A DNA stretch of 64,000 nt. Source: Anaerolineales bacterium. Its GTDB lineage: Bacteria; Chloroflexota; Anaerolineae; Anaerolineales; Villigracilaceae. Below the pieces are notes generated by a model that did no database searches, was not told the origin of the DNA, and saw only the letters and a list, made by a program, of their open reading frames with translations. The translations under genes were made by a program, and so were the position numbers. Shown one piece after another: positions 7,552 through 16,965 of this stretch (position 1 is the first letter of the stretch; each line of letters starts with the position of its first letter). Location: positions 248,001 through 312,000 of the forward strand of contig JAEURJ010000013.1 of NCBI GenBank assembly GCA_016789305.1. Reading direction: 5' to 3'.

Positions 7552-10110
7552 TTACGGTACTAATTTCAAATGCCCTTCAGCGTCTTCGATAATTGAATCT
7601 TGATCCCACCACATCGGATAATACTGAATGCCTGCCCAAAGAGGAGCCATATCGTCATAATGTTTGTGATACGCATGGCCTGATTCGCCTGTGGTGTGGA
7701 CCGTGACGGAGTTATTCAAGTTCTTTAAATCTATGATTTGGCGCATTGAAGGCAGCCAGTTGGTTTCGTAGCCATCTTTCACAGACCAGCCGGTTGCATT
7801 GACAATGGCTTCGCCGCCACCCACCGGGAAGGGTCCGCGGTTGAACAGGTCTTCGATGAGGAAAATGCCGGATTCGCCGAGAGTGGAATTGCGGAAGGTG
7901 GCGGCGTGCATATCGCCCCAAGTCCATTTGGACATATCCTTGCCATAGGTATCTTTCAATTCAGCAACACCATCTGCGAAGGATTTCTTCATGACGAATT
8001 CCATGGTTTCAATGACATCCGTTGTGGCCTTGTCATCCCAGAACGGATCTTTTGAATCCTTGGCCATATTTCGCATCACTTCGTTCCAACGAGAGCCGCC
8101 ATCGGGATAGTATCGTTCCTCAGGCATGTCGTCGTTGAATGTGTTTTGCAGGAAATGCCGCCAGAATGCATTGAAAATCGCCGCGGATGTGGAATCTGAT
8201 TGAGCCTGGTAATCCCAGTTCTTTAGCGTATCCAGCGCGGGTTGAAGATCTGAATCGAGTTCCAAATCCAAAAGCAGGGGGACAAAGACGGCTCCATTTG
8301 CATCGTAGGCATCACCGTGCATTTTTTGAATATAGGCGATATCGATCTTGTTGGGTGCGGATTGAATCATGTTGACAATGCGATCTGCACGGAAGCCATA
8401 ATCCCAATCGTAGGTGATGAAATGTGGGTATCCGTCAGGCTGCACTTGGTTGTTTGCGGTGACGATATATCCTTCTTGAGGGTTAAAGGTGTACGGCAGC
8501 TCTTCAAATGGGATCATGCCTTTCCATTCATATTCATCGGTCCAGCCGGGCACAGGGACCGTGCCATCGCCTTTGGAACGAATCGGAATATCACCCGGCA
8601 TTTGATAGCCAATATTCCCTTCCACATCTGCATATAAAAGATTTTGCGCAGGTACGTGGAAGTTGCTGGCCGCCTCGCGGAATTCCTCCCAATTTTGCGC
8701 CTGGTCGAATCCCCAGATGGCTTCGAATGGCGTGGACGGAGTGAGTGCTGTCCATGCGAGTGCTATGACATATGGTTCGGGAACTTCCACCCCGCTGCGA
8801 TCTTTGAAGGGAACGAATTCTGCATCTTTCGGATCGCCTTGATCTTTCAACGGGCCATAGGTATCCGAGATCACAGGCCCGTGACGTGTACTGCGCACGG
8901 TAATTTCGATCGTGTCGCCGTTCGCCATCTTGATGATTTCATCGCGTGTTTCAAAATCCACCCATTTGCCGTTCACTTCATATTGATTCGGATTTTCCGG
9001 ATTTACTTTTTCAATATACAAGTCCATGACATCGGGGCCAACGTTTGTGAATCCCCAGGCGATCTTGTCGTTATGCCCGATGACCACGCCGGGAACGCCG
9101 GCAAATGAAAAGCCAGCCACTTCAAACGGGCAGTCCGCGCTTTTTTCAACACAATGTAATCCGATTTGAAACCAAATGGACGGCATTTGAATTCCGAGAT
9201 GCGGGTCATTGGCGAGCAGGGGCATTCCTGTATCGGTTAGCTTTCCTGAGACAGCCCATGAGTTTGAGCCAATGCCGTCGTTCCACGGGCCGAGGAATGA
9301 ATCGAGCAATTTAACATTTTGTTCCACGGCATGCAGCGCTTCAACGTTAACCTGGGAATTATTAAATGCAGGCGTCATGGTTGGGCCCTCACCGATTTTA
9401 TTAGCAATGACCGGGTGATCATCAGGATAGGCCGGGAAAAGCTGTGCCACTTGCTCGGGAGTCAACGTCTTAAGCATAACCGCGCGCTCGATCTCTTCAC
9501 CCATATTGCCGCGCAAATCCCATGCCATTGCCTTGCCCCAGGTCAAACTATGGATGGGAGTCCACGCTTCGATCTCGTACTTTGGGCTGAGCAGACCTAA
9601 AACGGCATATTCCAGGCTGAGGGCTGTATCGCTGTGATCTTTGAGATAGGCATTCACGCCATCCGTATAATCCTGCAAAATGGCTCTTGTTTCCAGGCTG
9701 AGTCCTTCCCATTCCGCTTCGGCAGTTTGACGCCAACCGAGTGTGCGCAGGAAGGCGTCGGTCTCGGCCTGTCCGCTGCCGAACATTTCAGAGAGGCGCC
9801 CGGAACCGATGTGCCGCCATGCGTCCATCTGCCAGAAGCGCTCCTGCGCATGGACGTATCCCTGCGCGAAGAAAATATCGTGAGATGTGGTCGCGTAAAT
9901 ATTCGGGATTCCCATGCTGTCGCGGTAAATATCCACCGGGCCATCAAGTCCATCCACTTTGATCTCTCCGTCGATTTGCGGGAATGACTTTGGCGCTACC
10001 GTCTTGGGAAGATATGATTTGAAATAGTAAAAACCACCCCCAGCTGCGATGATCGCAAGAACGAGTATCACGATCAGAACGCTTGCTAAAATCCTGCCTG
10101 CTTTTTTCAT
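7552..10110 (-). CDS. Penicillin acylase family protein (Ntn-hydrolase)
   Basis: Secreted or membrane-anchored Ntn-hydrolase of the penicillin G acylase/aculeacin acylase/AHL acylase superfamily (852 aa). It hydrolyses amide bonds of N-acylated compounds after self-cleavage into alpha and beta chains. Residues 8-28 form a signal anchor. The alpha chain contains YVHAQERFWQMD. The expected autocleavage is Gly281-Ser282 in DGIGSNSWAVSG, making Ser282 the nucleophile. HLGIQMPSIWFQIGLH and GVPGVVIGHNDKIAWGFTN follow in the beta chain, as in the family. Substrate (beta-lactam, acyl-homoserine lactone or lipopeptide) is not resolvable here. Monocistronic. Confidence 0.92.
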   Translation of the reverse strand: MKKAGRILASVLIVILVLAIIAAGGGFYYFKSYLPKTVAPKSFPQIDGEIKVDGLDGPVDIYRDSMGIPNIYATTSHDIFFAQGYVHAQERFWQMDAWRHIGSGRLSEMFGSGQAETDAFLRTLGWRQTAEAEWEGLSLETRAILQDYTDGVNAYLKDHSDTALSLEYAVLGLLSPKYEIEAWTPIHSLTWGKAMAWDLRGNMGEEIERAVMLKTLTPEQVAQLFPAYPDDHPVIANKIGEGPTMTPAFNNSQVNVEALHAVEQNVKLLDSFLGPWNDGIGSNSWAVSGKLTDTGMPLLANDPHLGIQMPSIWFQIGLHCVEKSADCPFEVAGFSFAGVPGVVIGHNDKIAWGFTNVGPDVMDLYIEKVNPENPNQYEVNGKWVDFETRDEIIKMANGDTIEITVRSTRHGPVISDTYGPLKDQGDPKDAEFVPFKDRSGVEVPEPYVIALAWTALTPSTPFEAIWGFDQAQNWEEFREAASNFHVPAQNLLYADVEGNIGYQMPGDIPIRSKGDGTVPVPGWTDEYEWKGMIPFEELPYTFNPQEGYIVTANNQVQPDGYPHFITYDWDYGFRADRIVNMIQSAPNKIDIAYIQKMHGDAYDANGAVFVPLLLDLELDSDLQPALDTLKNWDYQAQSDSTSAAIFNAFWRHFLQNTFNDDMPEERYYPDGGSRWNEVMRNMAKDSKDPFWDDKATTDVIETMEFVMKKSFADGVAELKDTYGKDMSKWTWGDMHAATFRNSTLGESGIFLIEDLFNRGPFPVGGGEAIVNATGWSVKDGYETNWLPSMRQIIDLKNLNNSVTVHTTGESGHAYHKHYDDMAPLWAGIQYYPMWWDQDSIIEDAEGHLKLVP

Positions 10111-10148
10111 TGCTCCTCCGATAAGTTGAGTTTATTTCTTGCAGTGTC

Positions 10149-10176
10149 TTGAGAATCCTGTGGAAACACTTATAAT
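10149..10176 (+). promoter_or_regulatory. Leaderless promoter of the 664-aa membrane protein gene
   Basis: TTGAGA (10149-10154) is separated by 16 bases from a perfect TATAAT (10171-10176), and the ATG at 10184 follows after 7 bases. Initiation is predicted at or next to the A of the start codon. Confidence 0.65.
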
Positions 10177-10183
10177 CCCAGGA

Positions 10184-12178
10184 ATGAAAACCAGATTACT
10201 GTATATTGTTTTTAGCGCATGGGTTGTTGCCATTCTGACGGTGTTTTTTGCCTCGCAGCCATCTGCCATATTTGTACATCTTCAGGGAGTATTCTCTCTA
10301 TTCAGTACGATTACATATGGGTTGATTTTTGCGAGTGCAGGTGTTGGTGTGGGGTACTCGCTTTTAGGTCAACTTTGGACGGAAGATTTGGGAATACAGC
10401 GGTTTTCCATTTCGGCCGGGTTTGGGATGGGTTTGCTGGGGCTGTTGGGGTTTATATTAGCTGGTGTTGGTTTGGGGAATGGGTGGTTGATGCTTTTGAT
10501 ATTAATAAGTATTTTAGCATGGTTGGTTTGGAAGGGATATGTTCTTTCGGTATTCCAGGACCTCCTTCTTTTGCGAAATGAAGTTTCATCCACTGCCAAA
10601 GACGCCCTGCGATGGATTTTATGGATCGCACCATGTTTCTTGTTTCTTTCCTTTATCCTTGTGCTGGGTCCTAGGACGGAGGCTTTTGATGGATACCTTT
10701 ATCATTTGGTCAATCCATCCTGGTGGATTAGAGATGGCGGTATCACGTCCATTAATATGTTTACGTATTGGTTCCCTTCCCTTATGGAGGGAATGTATGT
10801 CTGGCCTTTATCTGCCGGCCTTGATTTAACGCCTCAATTGATCCATCTGTTATTTGCTTTACTTTGCGTACTCCTAACATGGGATTGGACACGATTGCTG
10901 TTGGGCGGCCGTGCTGCGTGGTGGAGTCTGGTGCTCATATTGAGCATGCCTTCCATGCCTTTATTGGCTACATGGTCGTATACTGATTTTGGATTGATAT
11001 TTTATTCCCTGGCAGCTTTGGTGGCAATTTCGAATTGGAGCGGAGCCATGGACGGACGCTGGATCCTCGTCTGCGGAAGTATGGCCGGGTTTGCAATGGG
11101 GATAAAGTATACGAGTTTCATCCTGCCTGTGGCCATTGTTCTTTGTTTGGTCTGGTGGTTATTAAAACAGAAAGAGCTTCTTCCTGGCGTTCTGGCTAGA
11201 TTTGTAGGAATGTCTGTTCTGACAGGCTTCCCCTGGTATCTTCGTAACTGGATCTGGACTCGTAACCCAATATATCCATTTGTTTTTGGGGGAATATACT
11301 GGGATACCTTTCGCGCCGACTGGTATAGCAACCTTGGAACTGGGATCGGATGGAATATCGCACGGATCTTCTCACTTCCATTGACGGTTACGATTGGCAC
11401 TCATGACCTGCATTATGTGGATGGACGAATAGGCCCATTCTACTTAATTTTGTTTCCAATAACTGTTTTGGTGCTTGTATCAATATGGAGAAATGATCGT
11501 AACCGCTTCAGATTGTTTATGTTCCCATTAGTTTTTTTTGCATTAAGCGCAGCCTTTTGGGTAATTGGCGTGATCCAGACCAGGGAATTGATGCAGGCTC
11601 GTTTGCTTTGGTCCGCCTTGATTCCTCTGCTACCGCTCTTGGCAGCAGGGGTACTCTACTTGGAAGGTCGCAGCACTCCAATTTCAAACTATCGCGCCGT
11701 TTTTTCTGCCTTCGCCGCCATCACTCTCTGTATTTTGTTGTTTGAATTTTTCTTGTTTGTAGTTGATCAAACTCCCATACGGGTAACGCTTGGGTTCGAA
11801 TCGCGGGAAGATCATATGGCGCGCACGCAGCCGGATTATTCGCAGGAATTGTTGCTTGTCAACCAGACTCCATCGGACTCATTTGTTTATTTGCTGTACG
11901 AGCCTAGAAGCCTAGGAATGGACCGGCGCGTCCAGCCTGATGTTGATTTGGATAATTTCTCTCATGACCTTTATGTTCATCCAACAAATGAAAGTTTATT
12001 GAATTCGTGGAGGGAACTGGGCTACACACATCTGCTGGCCCGTAAATATTTCATTGAAGAAGGACAGGATGGATATGCAAAATTCTCGGATGCGGAACAA
12101 ATACGCATCCGAGAATTGCTGGCCCGGTTGAAAATAGTCGCAGAAACAGAAGATTTTATTTTATTTTCGATACCGTAG
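10184..12178 (+). CDS. Large polytopic membrane protein, possible GT-C type glycosyltransferase
   Basis: Integral membrane protein of 664 aa with about a dozen hydrophobic segments and a soluble C-terminal part of about 120 residues. After TM segments near residue 180 comes the acidic loop GPRTEAFDGYLYHLVNPSWW, followed by more TM helices and FPWYLRNWIWTRNPIYPF. The acidic first extracytoplasmic loop and the many-TM topology resemble GT-C enzymes that use lipid-linked sugars. No specific family is recognised, so this is a suggestion. The start at 10184 (KTRLLYIVFSAW) is preferred because a -10 box ends 7 bases upstream; the frame opens 15 codons earlier. Confidence 0.72.
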   Translation: MKTRLLYIVFSAWVVAILTVFFASQPSAIFVHLQGVFSLFSTITYGLIFASAGVGVGYSLLGQLWTEDLGIQRFSISAGFGMGLLGLLGFILAGVGLGNGWLMLLILISILAWLVWKGYVLSVFQDLLLLRNEVSSTAKDALRWILWIAPCFLFLSFILVLGPRTEAFDGYLYHLVNPSWWIRDGGITSINMFTYWFPSLMEGMYVWPLSAGLDLTPQLIHLLFALLCVLLTWDWTRLLLGGRAAWWSLVLILSMPSMPLLATWSYTDFGLIFYSLAALVAISNWSGAMDGRWILVCGSMAGFAMGIKYTSFILPVAIVLCLVWWLLKQKELLPGVLARFVGMSVLTGFPWYLRNWIWTRNPIYPFVFGGIYWDTFRADWYSNLGTGIGWNIARIFSLPLTVTIGTHDLHYVDGRIGPFYLILFPITVLVLVSIWRNDRNRFRLFMFPLVFFALSAAFWVIGVIQTRELMQARLLWSALIPLLPLLAAGVLYLEGRSTPISNYRAVFSAFAAITLCILLFEFFLFVVDQTPIRVTLGFESREDHMARTQPDYSQELLLVNQTPSDSFVYLLYEPRSLGMDRRVQPDVDLDNFSHDLYVHPTNESLLNSWRELGYTHLLARKYFIEEGQDGYAKFSDAEQIRIRELLARLKIVAETEDFILFSIP

Positions 12179-12180
12179 AC

Positions 12181-14688
12181 TTATTGAATATTGCCAAGGA
12201 ATCGTGGGAACCAATACCAGAGAATATCGGCAGCGGGTTTATTATGAATGGATGTGGATTTATCCTGTAATGCAGCAGGCGGGTAATACCCACGGCTGAT
12301 GAAACCGGCAATCCATGGACGACCGTTTACTGCAATCAACATTGCTTCGTAAATGTCGGCCTGTGTTTGCAGGCTGAGACTGACTGTTTCATTGTCTGGA
12401 TTGGGGCGGCTTAATGTGGAAATATCCAGACAACCACCTTGGCCATTGGCGATGCAGCCTGTTGCGGCACCGACAGCGGAGGGGTACGACACGGCCAAGA
12501 TGACAGGTTTATTCACCACTGTGGTAAGCGGGGCCACTTCGTTGTCAAGCAGGCGGCCAGCTTCGTTGGCATAATCTGTTTTTGTAGCGGTCTGGCTGGT
12601 GGCAACTTTTGCAGACCATAGCAAATAAATCCCATCAACATCCTGCAGAAAGGTAAATGGGGTGGCTAATCCACCTTCGACGAATGGAAGCGCCCAATAA
12701 ACCTTTCCATTGAAATGCGTGCGCACTTCCGCGATGATGGATTTCCATTGTGCTTCCACGTCGGCCGGCGCATTGGATGGAGAACCATCCGAGAGTTTGC
12801 CGCCGGGCAGGGCAGGCGCGATCCAATCCCCGCCGAGAATCAAGGTTTGAGAGCCGGATTGCGTGGCGAGGTCTGCATAGTGAGTGGCAAATGCACGGTA
12901 GCGGGCAAACCACGTCTGCCACCACTGTGCATCTCGTGGCGCATTCAGCCAGAAGCTTGAGGATGAAGCGTTCGGAAAATTCACAGAGGGGAAGATGGCG
13001 ACCTTTAATCCCAAAGATTTTGCCTGTGAAAGCATGATCGCAGAGTCGATCCATAATGGATCCTGGCCGGGCATCGTGGCAAAGGTCAACGGCGAAATAC
13101 TGGAATAAGTCCATGTGGGAGTAAAGACCACTTGATTGGAGCCAAAAGCCTGTGTATTGCTCAATCCTTGTGGAATGTAATAAGACCAGTTGGGGCGATA
13201 GGTTGGCTGGAATTCAACACCCGCAACAAACCCATCTGCACGCCGCGTAACATTGTTGCCGACCAATGTGCCAGGCTCGGGATTTTCGAACCACTTCCAC
13301 GCATTGACCGTGTCCTGAATATCCTGCATGGTCAGGCTGGTGATGGCCTGACGCCCATTGGTATTGGCGCTGGCTGTTTCGAGATCATCTGTGCTGCCGC
13401 ATTGACCGTTGCGGCAATAGCGATAGCCGAAGGAGCCCAGGGTGTTGATGGGTCCATATAGTTGATATGCCCAGCGATTATTCCCCAACGGCCACATCGG
13501 GATGGGTTCTGTCCAGCCGGATGGCTTGAATTGAATGTAAATGATGTCGCCAACCGGTGTTGCAGATGGGACGTTCACCTCGAACAAAATGGGAGAGGAA
13601 TTGCCGGAGATCCATGTTTCCACGGAATCTTGAAACGTGACGTCCTGTTCGGGAACGATGAAATCACGCAGCACCCATTGCCCATCTTTTTTATGCTCGG
13701 CATTCCAGAAGCCATCGCCAAGTGTGTATTTATATTGGATATGCGTGCCAACCGGCAGACTCATGGTCCCTGCATAGCGGCCATCGGCCTGCAGACTCAG
13801 GATCGGCATACGATCTGTGTTCGTGCTGAGCGACCCTTGTAAATCTGCGAATGTATTTCCGAGCTGAAGGATATTGCCAGCGATTCGAACGGGCACGCCG
13901 GGAACAGTTTCGGATGGAACAGAAACAATGAAGCTGATGTTCACCAACCTCGTTGGTGCGAGGTGCATATCGACCTGAGTCACTTTTGCATCGGCCACCA
14001 CTGCACCTTGCTGGAACGGTCGATAATTTCCATCGAGGCTGTAGGAAACGAGGTTGTGCGTGCCCACAGGGACGCCGGTTAATTCAAAGCGGCCTGTGGA
14101 ATCGGTGAGATATTGAATTCCGCCCGCGGTCACCATGATATTCGGTAATGGAGAGCCGGTATCTGCGTTGAAGACCTGCCCCTGGATGGTGCCGGTTGGT
14201 CGCGCATACGATTTGTCGCCCCAGTCCGCAACGATGTCTGTCACATCGGCGGGGCCGGCCACATAATACAAACGGTATCGAATCGCCGTTCCCTTGGTGG
14301 TATCTTCCACCACCTGCTGGCTGCTGCGTTTGATATAACGATATTTAACCATCGTTTGAAATGCAAGAGGCAGCGTTGCTGTATATGTCAACGGGTCGCG
14401 TGCGGTCATTGGGTAGGTGGTGGGGTTAAGTGGAAGGCCGGTCACCTCATCCAAAACTGCGATGGTGAGTGTTTCGCCGGGCTGCAAGGGCTCGGGGATG
14501 GTTGTGATGAAGTTTGTTTGCGCAACAGGATGCGGTGTATTGGTTGGCAGGATGGGTCCCGGGGTATTTGTAGGTGCGCCGGGAACAGTTGGCGTATTAA
14601 AGAGGGATAACGTACAGGCCTGACTGCTCACGGCAAGGACCAACGCCGCGATCACGATCCGGCGGGTTGTGGATGATGGCACTTTCAT
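12181..14688 (-). CDS. Secreted multidomain lipoprotein with C-terminal glycosidase-like TIM barrel
   Basis: Predicted exported protein of 835 aa. The N-terminus has Arg9-Arg10, a hydrophobic core and SSQAC at residue 25 as a probable lipidation site, followed by a Pro/Thr linker (TPTVPGAPTNTPGP). Next come a beta-rich domain, a carboxypeptidase-regulatory-like domain (GTIQGQVFNADTGSPLPNIM, about residues 167-240), and two more beta-rich modules resembling starch-binding (CBM20-type) folds. From about residue 490 (ADGFVAGVEFQPTYRPNWSY) the pattern suits a TIM-barrel glycoside hydrolase, with LKVAIFPSVNF and LILGGDWIAPALPGG as candidate strand/active-site segments. A GGAG ribosome-binding site precedes ATG 14688. 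A role in extracellular polysaccharide processing is inference. Confidence 0.7.
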   Translation of the reverse strand: MKVPSSTTRRIVIAALVLAVSSQACTLSLFNTPTVPGAPTNTPGPILPTNTPHPVAQTNFITTIPEPLQPGETLTIAVLDEVTGLPLNPTTYPMTARDPLTYTATLPLAFQTMVKYRYIKRSSQQVVEDTTKGTAIRYRLYYVAGPADVTDIVADWGDKSYARPTGTIQGQVFNADTGSPLPNIMVTAGGIQYLTDSTGRFELTGVPVGTHNLVSYSLDGNYRPFQQGAVVADAKVTQVDMHLAPTRLVNISFIVSVPSETVPGVPVRIAGNILQLGNTFADLQGSLSTNTDRMPILSLQADGRYAGTMSLPVGTHIQYKYTLGDGFWNAEHKKDGQWVLRDFIVPEQDVTFQDSVETWISGNSSPILFEVNVPSATPVGDIIYIQFKPSGWTEPIPMWPLGNNRWAYQLYGPINTLGSFGYRYCRNGQCGSTDDLETASANTNGRQAITSLTMQDIQDTVNAWKWFENPEPGTLVGNNVTRRADGFVAGVEFQPTYRPNWSYYIPQGLSNTQAFGSNQVVFTPTWTYSSISPLTFATMPGQDPLWIDSAIMLSQAKSLGLKVAIFPSVNFPNASSSSFWLNAPRDAQWWQTWFARYRAFATHYADLATQSGSQTLILGGDWIAPALPGGKLSDGSPSNAPADVEAQWKSIIAEVRTHFNGKVYWALPFVEGGLATPFTFLQDVDGIYLLWSAKVATSQTATKTDYANEAGRLLDNEVAPLTTVVNKPVILAVSYPSAVGAATGCIANGQGGCLDISTLSRPNPDNETVSLSLQTQADIYEAMLIAVNGRPWIAGFISRGYYPPAALQDKSTSIHNKPAADILWYWFPRFLGNIQ

Positions 14689-14726
14689 TCTCTCTCCTCA
14701 GGAAGACGCACGCTTCTTGCGCCGCC

Positions 14727-15647
14727 TTATTCTGCTTCTGTTTCGAGTTCTTCTTTCTCAACGGCTGCATTAACTCTGTTGCGCCCGGCGTAGGCGATGT
14801 AACTTAAGCCAATGCTGATAAAGTATAACAAAATCATCGGCAGCATCACCAACCCCTGGTTGACCGGGTCCACGGTGGGTGTGACAGCTGCCGCGATGAC
14901 GGCAATGATCACGATGGCAATGCGCCATTGTTCGGCGAGGAATTTGGGCTGCACAATTCCCATCGCGGTGAGGACATAGATCACAAGCGGGAATTCAAAA
15001 AAGACGCCGATCCACAACATGAGATTGGTGATAAGCGCGAAATAATCCTTTGCGGTCCATGCCTGGGTAATGCTGGTGAAATTTTTCAGAAAATCAATGG
15101 CGGGGGGAAGCAGATATTGAAATGTGAAGGCCATGCCGGCTACAAAGAAAAGCGCGGCAAGTGGAATTCCGATCAATCCAAGTTTTTTTTCGCGAACATG
15201 CAAGCCGGGAGCGGCGAACAGCCAAATTTCAAAAGCGATATAAGGAGAGGCAATGGCGATTCCGGCCATCAAGGCCACGCGCATGAAAACCCCGATGCTT
15301 TCCGTTGGGCCGATGGATTGCAGCTTTTCGAGGCCGCCAACCGGCGCTGCCATGAATTCCATCAATGCTTCTGCGAACCAGAAGGATGCGATCACGGCGA
15401 GTGAGAGCACGATCAGCGCGCGCAGGATGTGCATGCGCAGGACTTCGACCTGGTCCCACATCATTTGACGCGCATCCGAATTGGTGGCGAGGTCGACGAA
15501 GACTTCGCCGATGGGGCGTTCTTCCGGCTCTGTGTTCAGGAATCGAACAAAGCGGGCGGTGCCGCGAAATGGAAAAGCGATGATGTTGAAGATGAGTCGA
15601 AATGGGAAGGTGGTGACTCGCCAAAGACCGGTGAAAAATTTACGCAT
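14727..15647 (-). CDS. tatC: Sec-independent protein translocase subunit TatC
   Basis: Core multispanning receptor of the twin-arginine translocase (306 aa from this start), recognising folded precursors in the membrane. After a cytoplasmic N-terminal extension of about 60 residues, longer than usual, comes HILRALIVLSLAVIASFWFAEALMEF, then SIGPTESIGVFMRVALMAGI (the family's PxExF-like region). P-FEIWLFAAPGL and EFPLVIYVLTAMGIV follow, with six TM segments in all. The start at 15647 is preferred because GGAG lies 4 bases upstream. An in-frame ATG at 15671 is possible but would deepen the overlap with tatA/B. Cotranscribed with tatA/B. Confidence 0.93.
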   Translation of the reverse strand: MRKFFTGLWRVTTFPFRLIFNIIAFPFRGTARFVRFLNTEPEERPIGEVFVDLATNSDARQMMWDQVEVLRMHILRALIVLSLAVIASFWFAEALMEFMAAPVGGLEKLQSIGPTESIGVFMRVALMAGIAIASPYIAFEIWLFAAPGLHVREKKLGLIGIPLAALFFVAGMAFTFQYLLPPAIDFLKNFTSITQAWTAKDYFALITNLMLWIGVFFEFPLVIYVLTAMGIVQPKFLAEQWRIAIVIIAVIAAAVTPTVDPVNQGLVMLPMILLYFISIGLSYIAYAGRNRVNAAVEKEELETEAE

Positions 15648-16044
15648 TCTTCTCCGGATCGTCAACGCCATCTTCGGGTTTTGTTTCTTCTGTTGGCGGA
15701 GCGATCTTGTTTTGCGGGAATGCTTGCGGAGGAGATGTCATCGGCTGTGAGCGTGGCGGCGTGACTGGGTTGTTGGGCCGGGCCGGGGCGGGGCCAGATG
15801 CGCCTTTGATCTCATTGTCGAGTTTGCCCAATTCCTCGTTCGCTTCCCGCATCAAACGGGTGGGCAATGTGCGTATCTCACGTGAGGTTTGCTGAAAGAT
15901 CTTCCAACCGTCAGAAGTGACGATGTCACGCATCCATTTACCGATGGTCTTGCCGGCTTTTTGCATATCCCTTGGACCAAGGATAATGAGCGCAATAATA
16001 ACGATGAAAATTAATTCAGAGGGGCCGACGCCGAGAAATTCCAT
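15640..16044 (-). CDS. tatA: Twin-arginine translocase TatA/TatB-type subunit
   Basis: Single-span translocase subunit (134 aa). The N-terminus MEFLGVGPSELIFIVIIALIILGPRDMQKAGKTIGKW is a typical TatA/B transmembrane helix, Gly-Pro hinge and amphipathic helix (described in parts: GPSEL, IALIILGP, KAGKTIGKW). The Glu at residue 10 and a long Pro-rich tail (PARPNNPVTPP) suit TatB more than TatA, but only one such gene is visible, so it may serve both roles. It starts immediately after the nusB stop (TAAATG) and overlaps tatC by 8 bases. Confidence 0.88.
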   Translation of the reverse strand: MEFLGVGPSELIFIVIIALIILGPRDMQKAGKTIGKWMRDIVTSDGWKIFQQTSREIRTLPTRLMREANEELGKLDNEIKGASGPAPARPNNPVTPPRSQPMTSPPQAFPQNKIAPPTEETKPEDGVDDPEKNA

Positions 16045-16506
16045 TTATAGTTCCGTTTTTGCGGCGATCTCCGCAGTTTTATTTTTTAATATTTCCTGCA
16101 ACTCATGCTCGTGATCGGCCAATGCGCCCAGCACACCGTTGATGAAGCGCGGCGCGGAATCTGAACCGAATTGCTTGGCAAGTTCCACGGCTTCGTTGAT
16201 GGCAACCTTGATCGGGGTTTCACGATAAGCTGCGAATTCCCACAAGGCCACGCGCAAAATATTGCGGTCGATGGCGGCGATCTGATCGAGCGGCCATTCG
16301 GGAGCGTATCTTGCGATCAGCTGATCGAGATCATTGGTGAGAGGTAGAACGCCGAAGATGATCTGCCTGGAAAATTCGGCAAGATCATCCGTGAGAGTCA
16401 TTTCCTCCAGCCGTGTCTTGTACACATCGGCCGGGGGGTGATTGGACATGTCTATTTCGTACAATGCCTGCAGGGCAAGGGCGCGCGCCCTGGTTCGGGG
16501 TTTCAT
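16045..16506 (-). CDS. nusB: Transcription antitermination factor NusB
   Basis: RNA-binding factor of the NusB-S10 complex that promotes rRNA antitermination and ribosome assembly (153 aa). Diagnostic segments are KPRTRARALALQALYEIDM at the N-terminus, IARYAPEWPLDQIAAIDRNILRVALWE in the middle, and INEAVELAKQFGSDSAPRFINGVLG near the C-terminus, quoted here as landmarks of the all-helical fold. Length is normal. It lies between asp23 (3-base gap) and tatA/B (no gap), an unusual operon that mixes transcription and export functions. Confidence 0.94.
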   Translation of the reverse strand: MKPRTRARALALQALYEIDMSNHPPADVYKTRLEEMTLTDDLAEFSRQIIFGVLPLTNDLDQLIARYAPEWPLDQIAAIDRNILRVALWEFAAYRETPIKVAINEAVELAKQFGSDSAPRFINGVLGALADHEHELQEILKNKTAEIAAKTEL

Positions 16507-16509
16507 ATT

Positions 16510-16857
16510 TCAGGCCTCGTTATCTCCGTAATCGACATCTTCGATGTGAATGTTCACGTGGCCCACGTCCATACCAACCATGTCTTCGATGGCACGAGCC
16601 ACATTTTGCTGCACATTGCGGCTGACTTCGCGGATGTTGATATCCTGTTTGAGCACGAGATGCAGGTCCACGAATACGACGTTCTCTTCCGTTTCAATGC
16701 GGACCCCGTCGCCTGCTCCTCGTTTAAAGAAGCGGTTGACTCCGCCGGGCACGGGTGCAAGCCGGCTGACGCCGGGCACGCCCAACGCGGAAAGGCGGGC
16801 AATGGTGGTGAGTACTTCCGGTGAAACGGTGGTTCTTCCCTGGGTAATTTCTGTCAT
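16510..16857 (-). CDS. Asp23/Gls24 family protein
   Basis: Small soluble protein (115 aa) of the Asp23/Gls24 (DUF322) family, often linked to envelope stress or membrane-associated scaffolding in Gram-positive-like bacteria. Visible features are GRTTVSPEVLTTIARLSALG, PGVSRLAP, and the C-terminal VDLHLVLKQDINIREVSRNVQ and VGMDVGHVNIHIEDVDY. CAGGAG precedes the ATG. Its position directly before nusB is a frequent arrangement in Firmicutes-like genomes. Exact role unknown. Confidence 0.9.
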   Translation of the reverse strand: MTEITQGRTTVSPEVLTTIARLSALGVPGVSRLAPVPGGVNRFFKRGAGDGVRIETEENVVFVDLHLVLKQDINIREVSRNVQQNVARAIEDMVGMDVGHVNIHIEDVDYGDNEA

Positions 16858-16879
16858 AATTTATCTCCTGTTAATTCTC

Positions 16880-16936
16880 GCTCTTCGCCCTGAGCGAAGC
16901 CGCATGATCGTTATGCGGCGTAGACGAAGGGCGGAA
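16880..16936. repeat. Intergenic inverted-repeat element
   Basis: Between asp23 and fabG. TTCGCCCTGAGCGAAGC and GACGAAGGGCG form outer arms, with GCCGCAT/ATGCGGC as inner stem. Composition (CTGAGCGAAG) matches other intergenic repeats in this window at 18922, 23061 and 54061. Confidence 0.55.
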
Positions 16937-16965
16937 TTTCAAGATTGCTTTTATATCAAAAGGTT

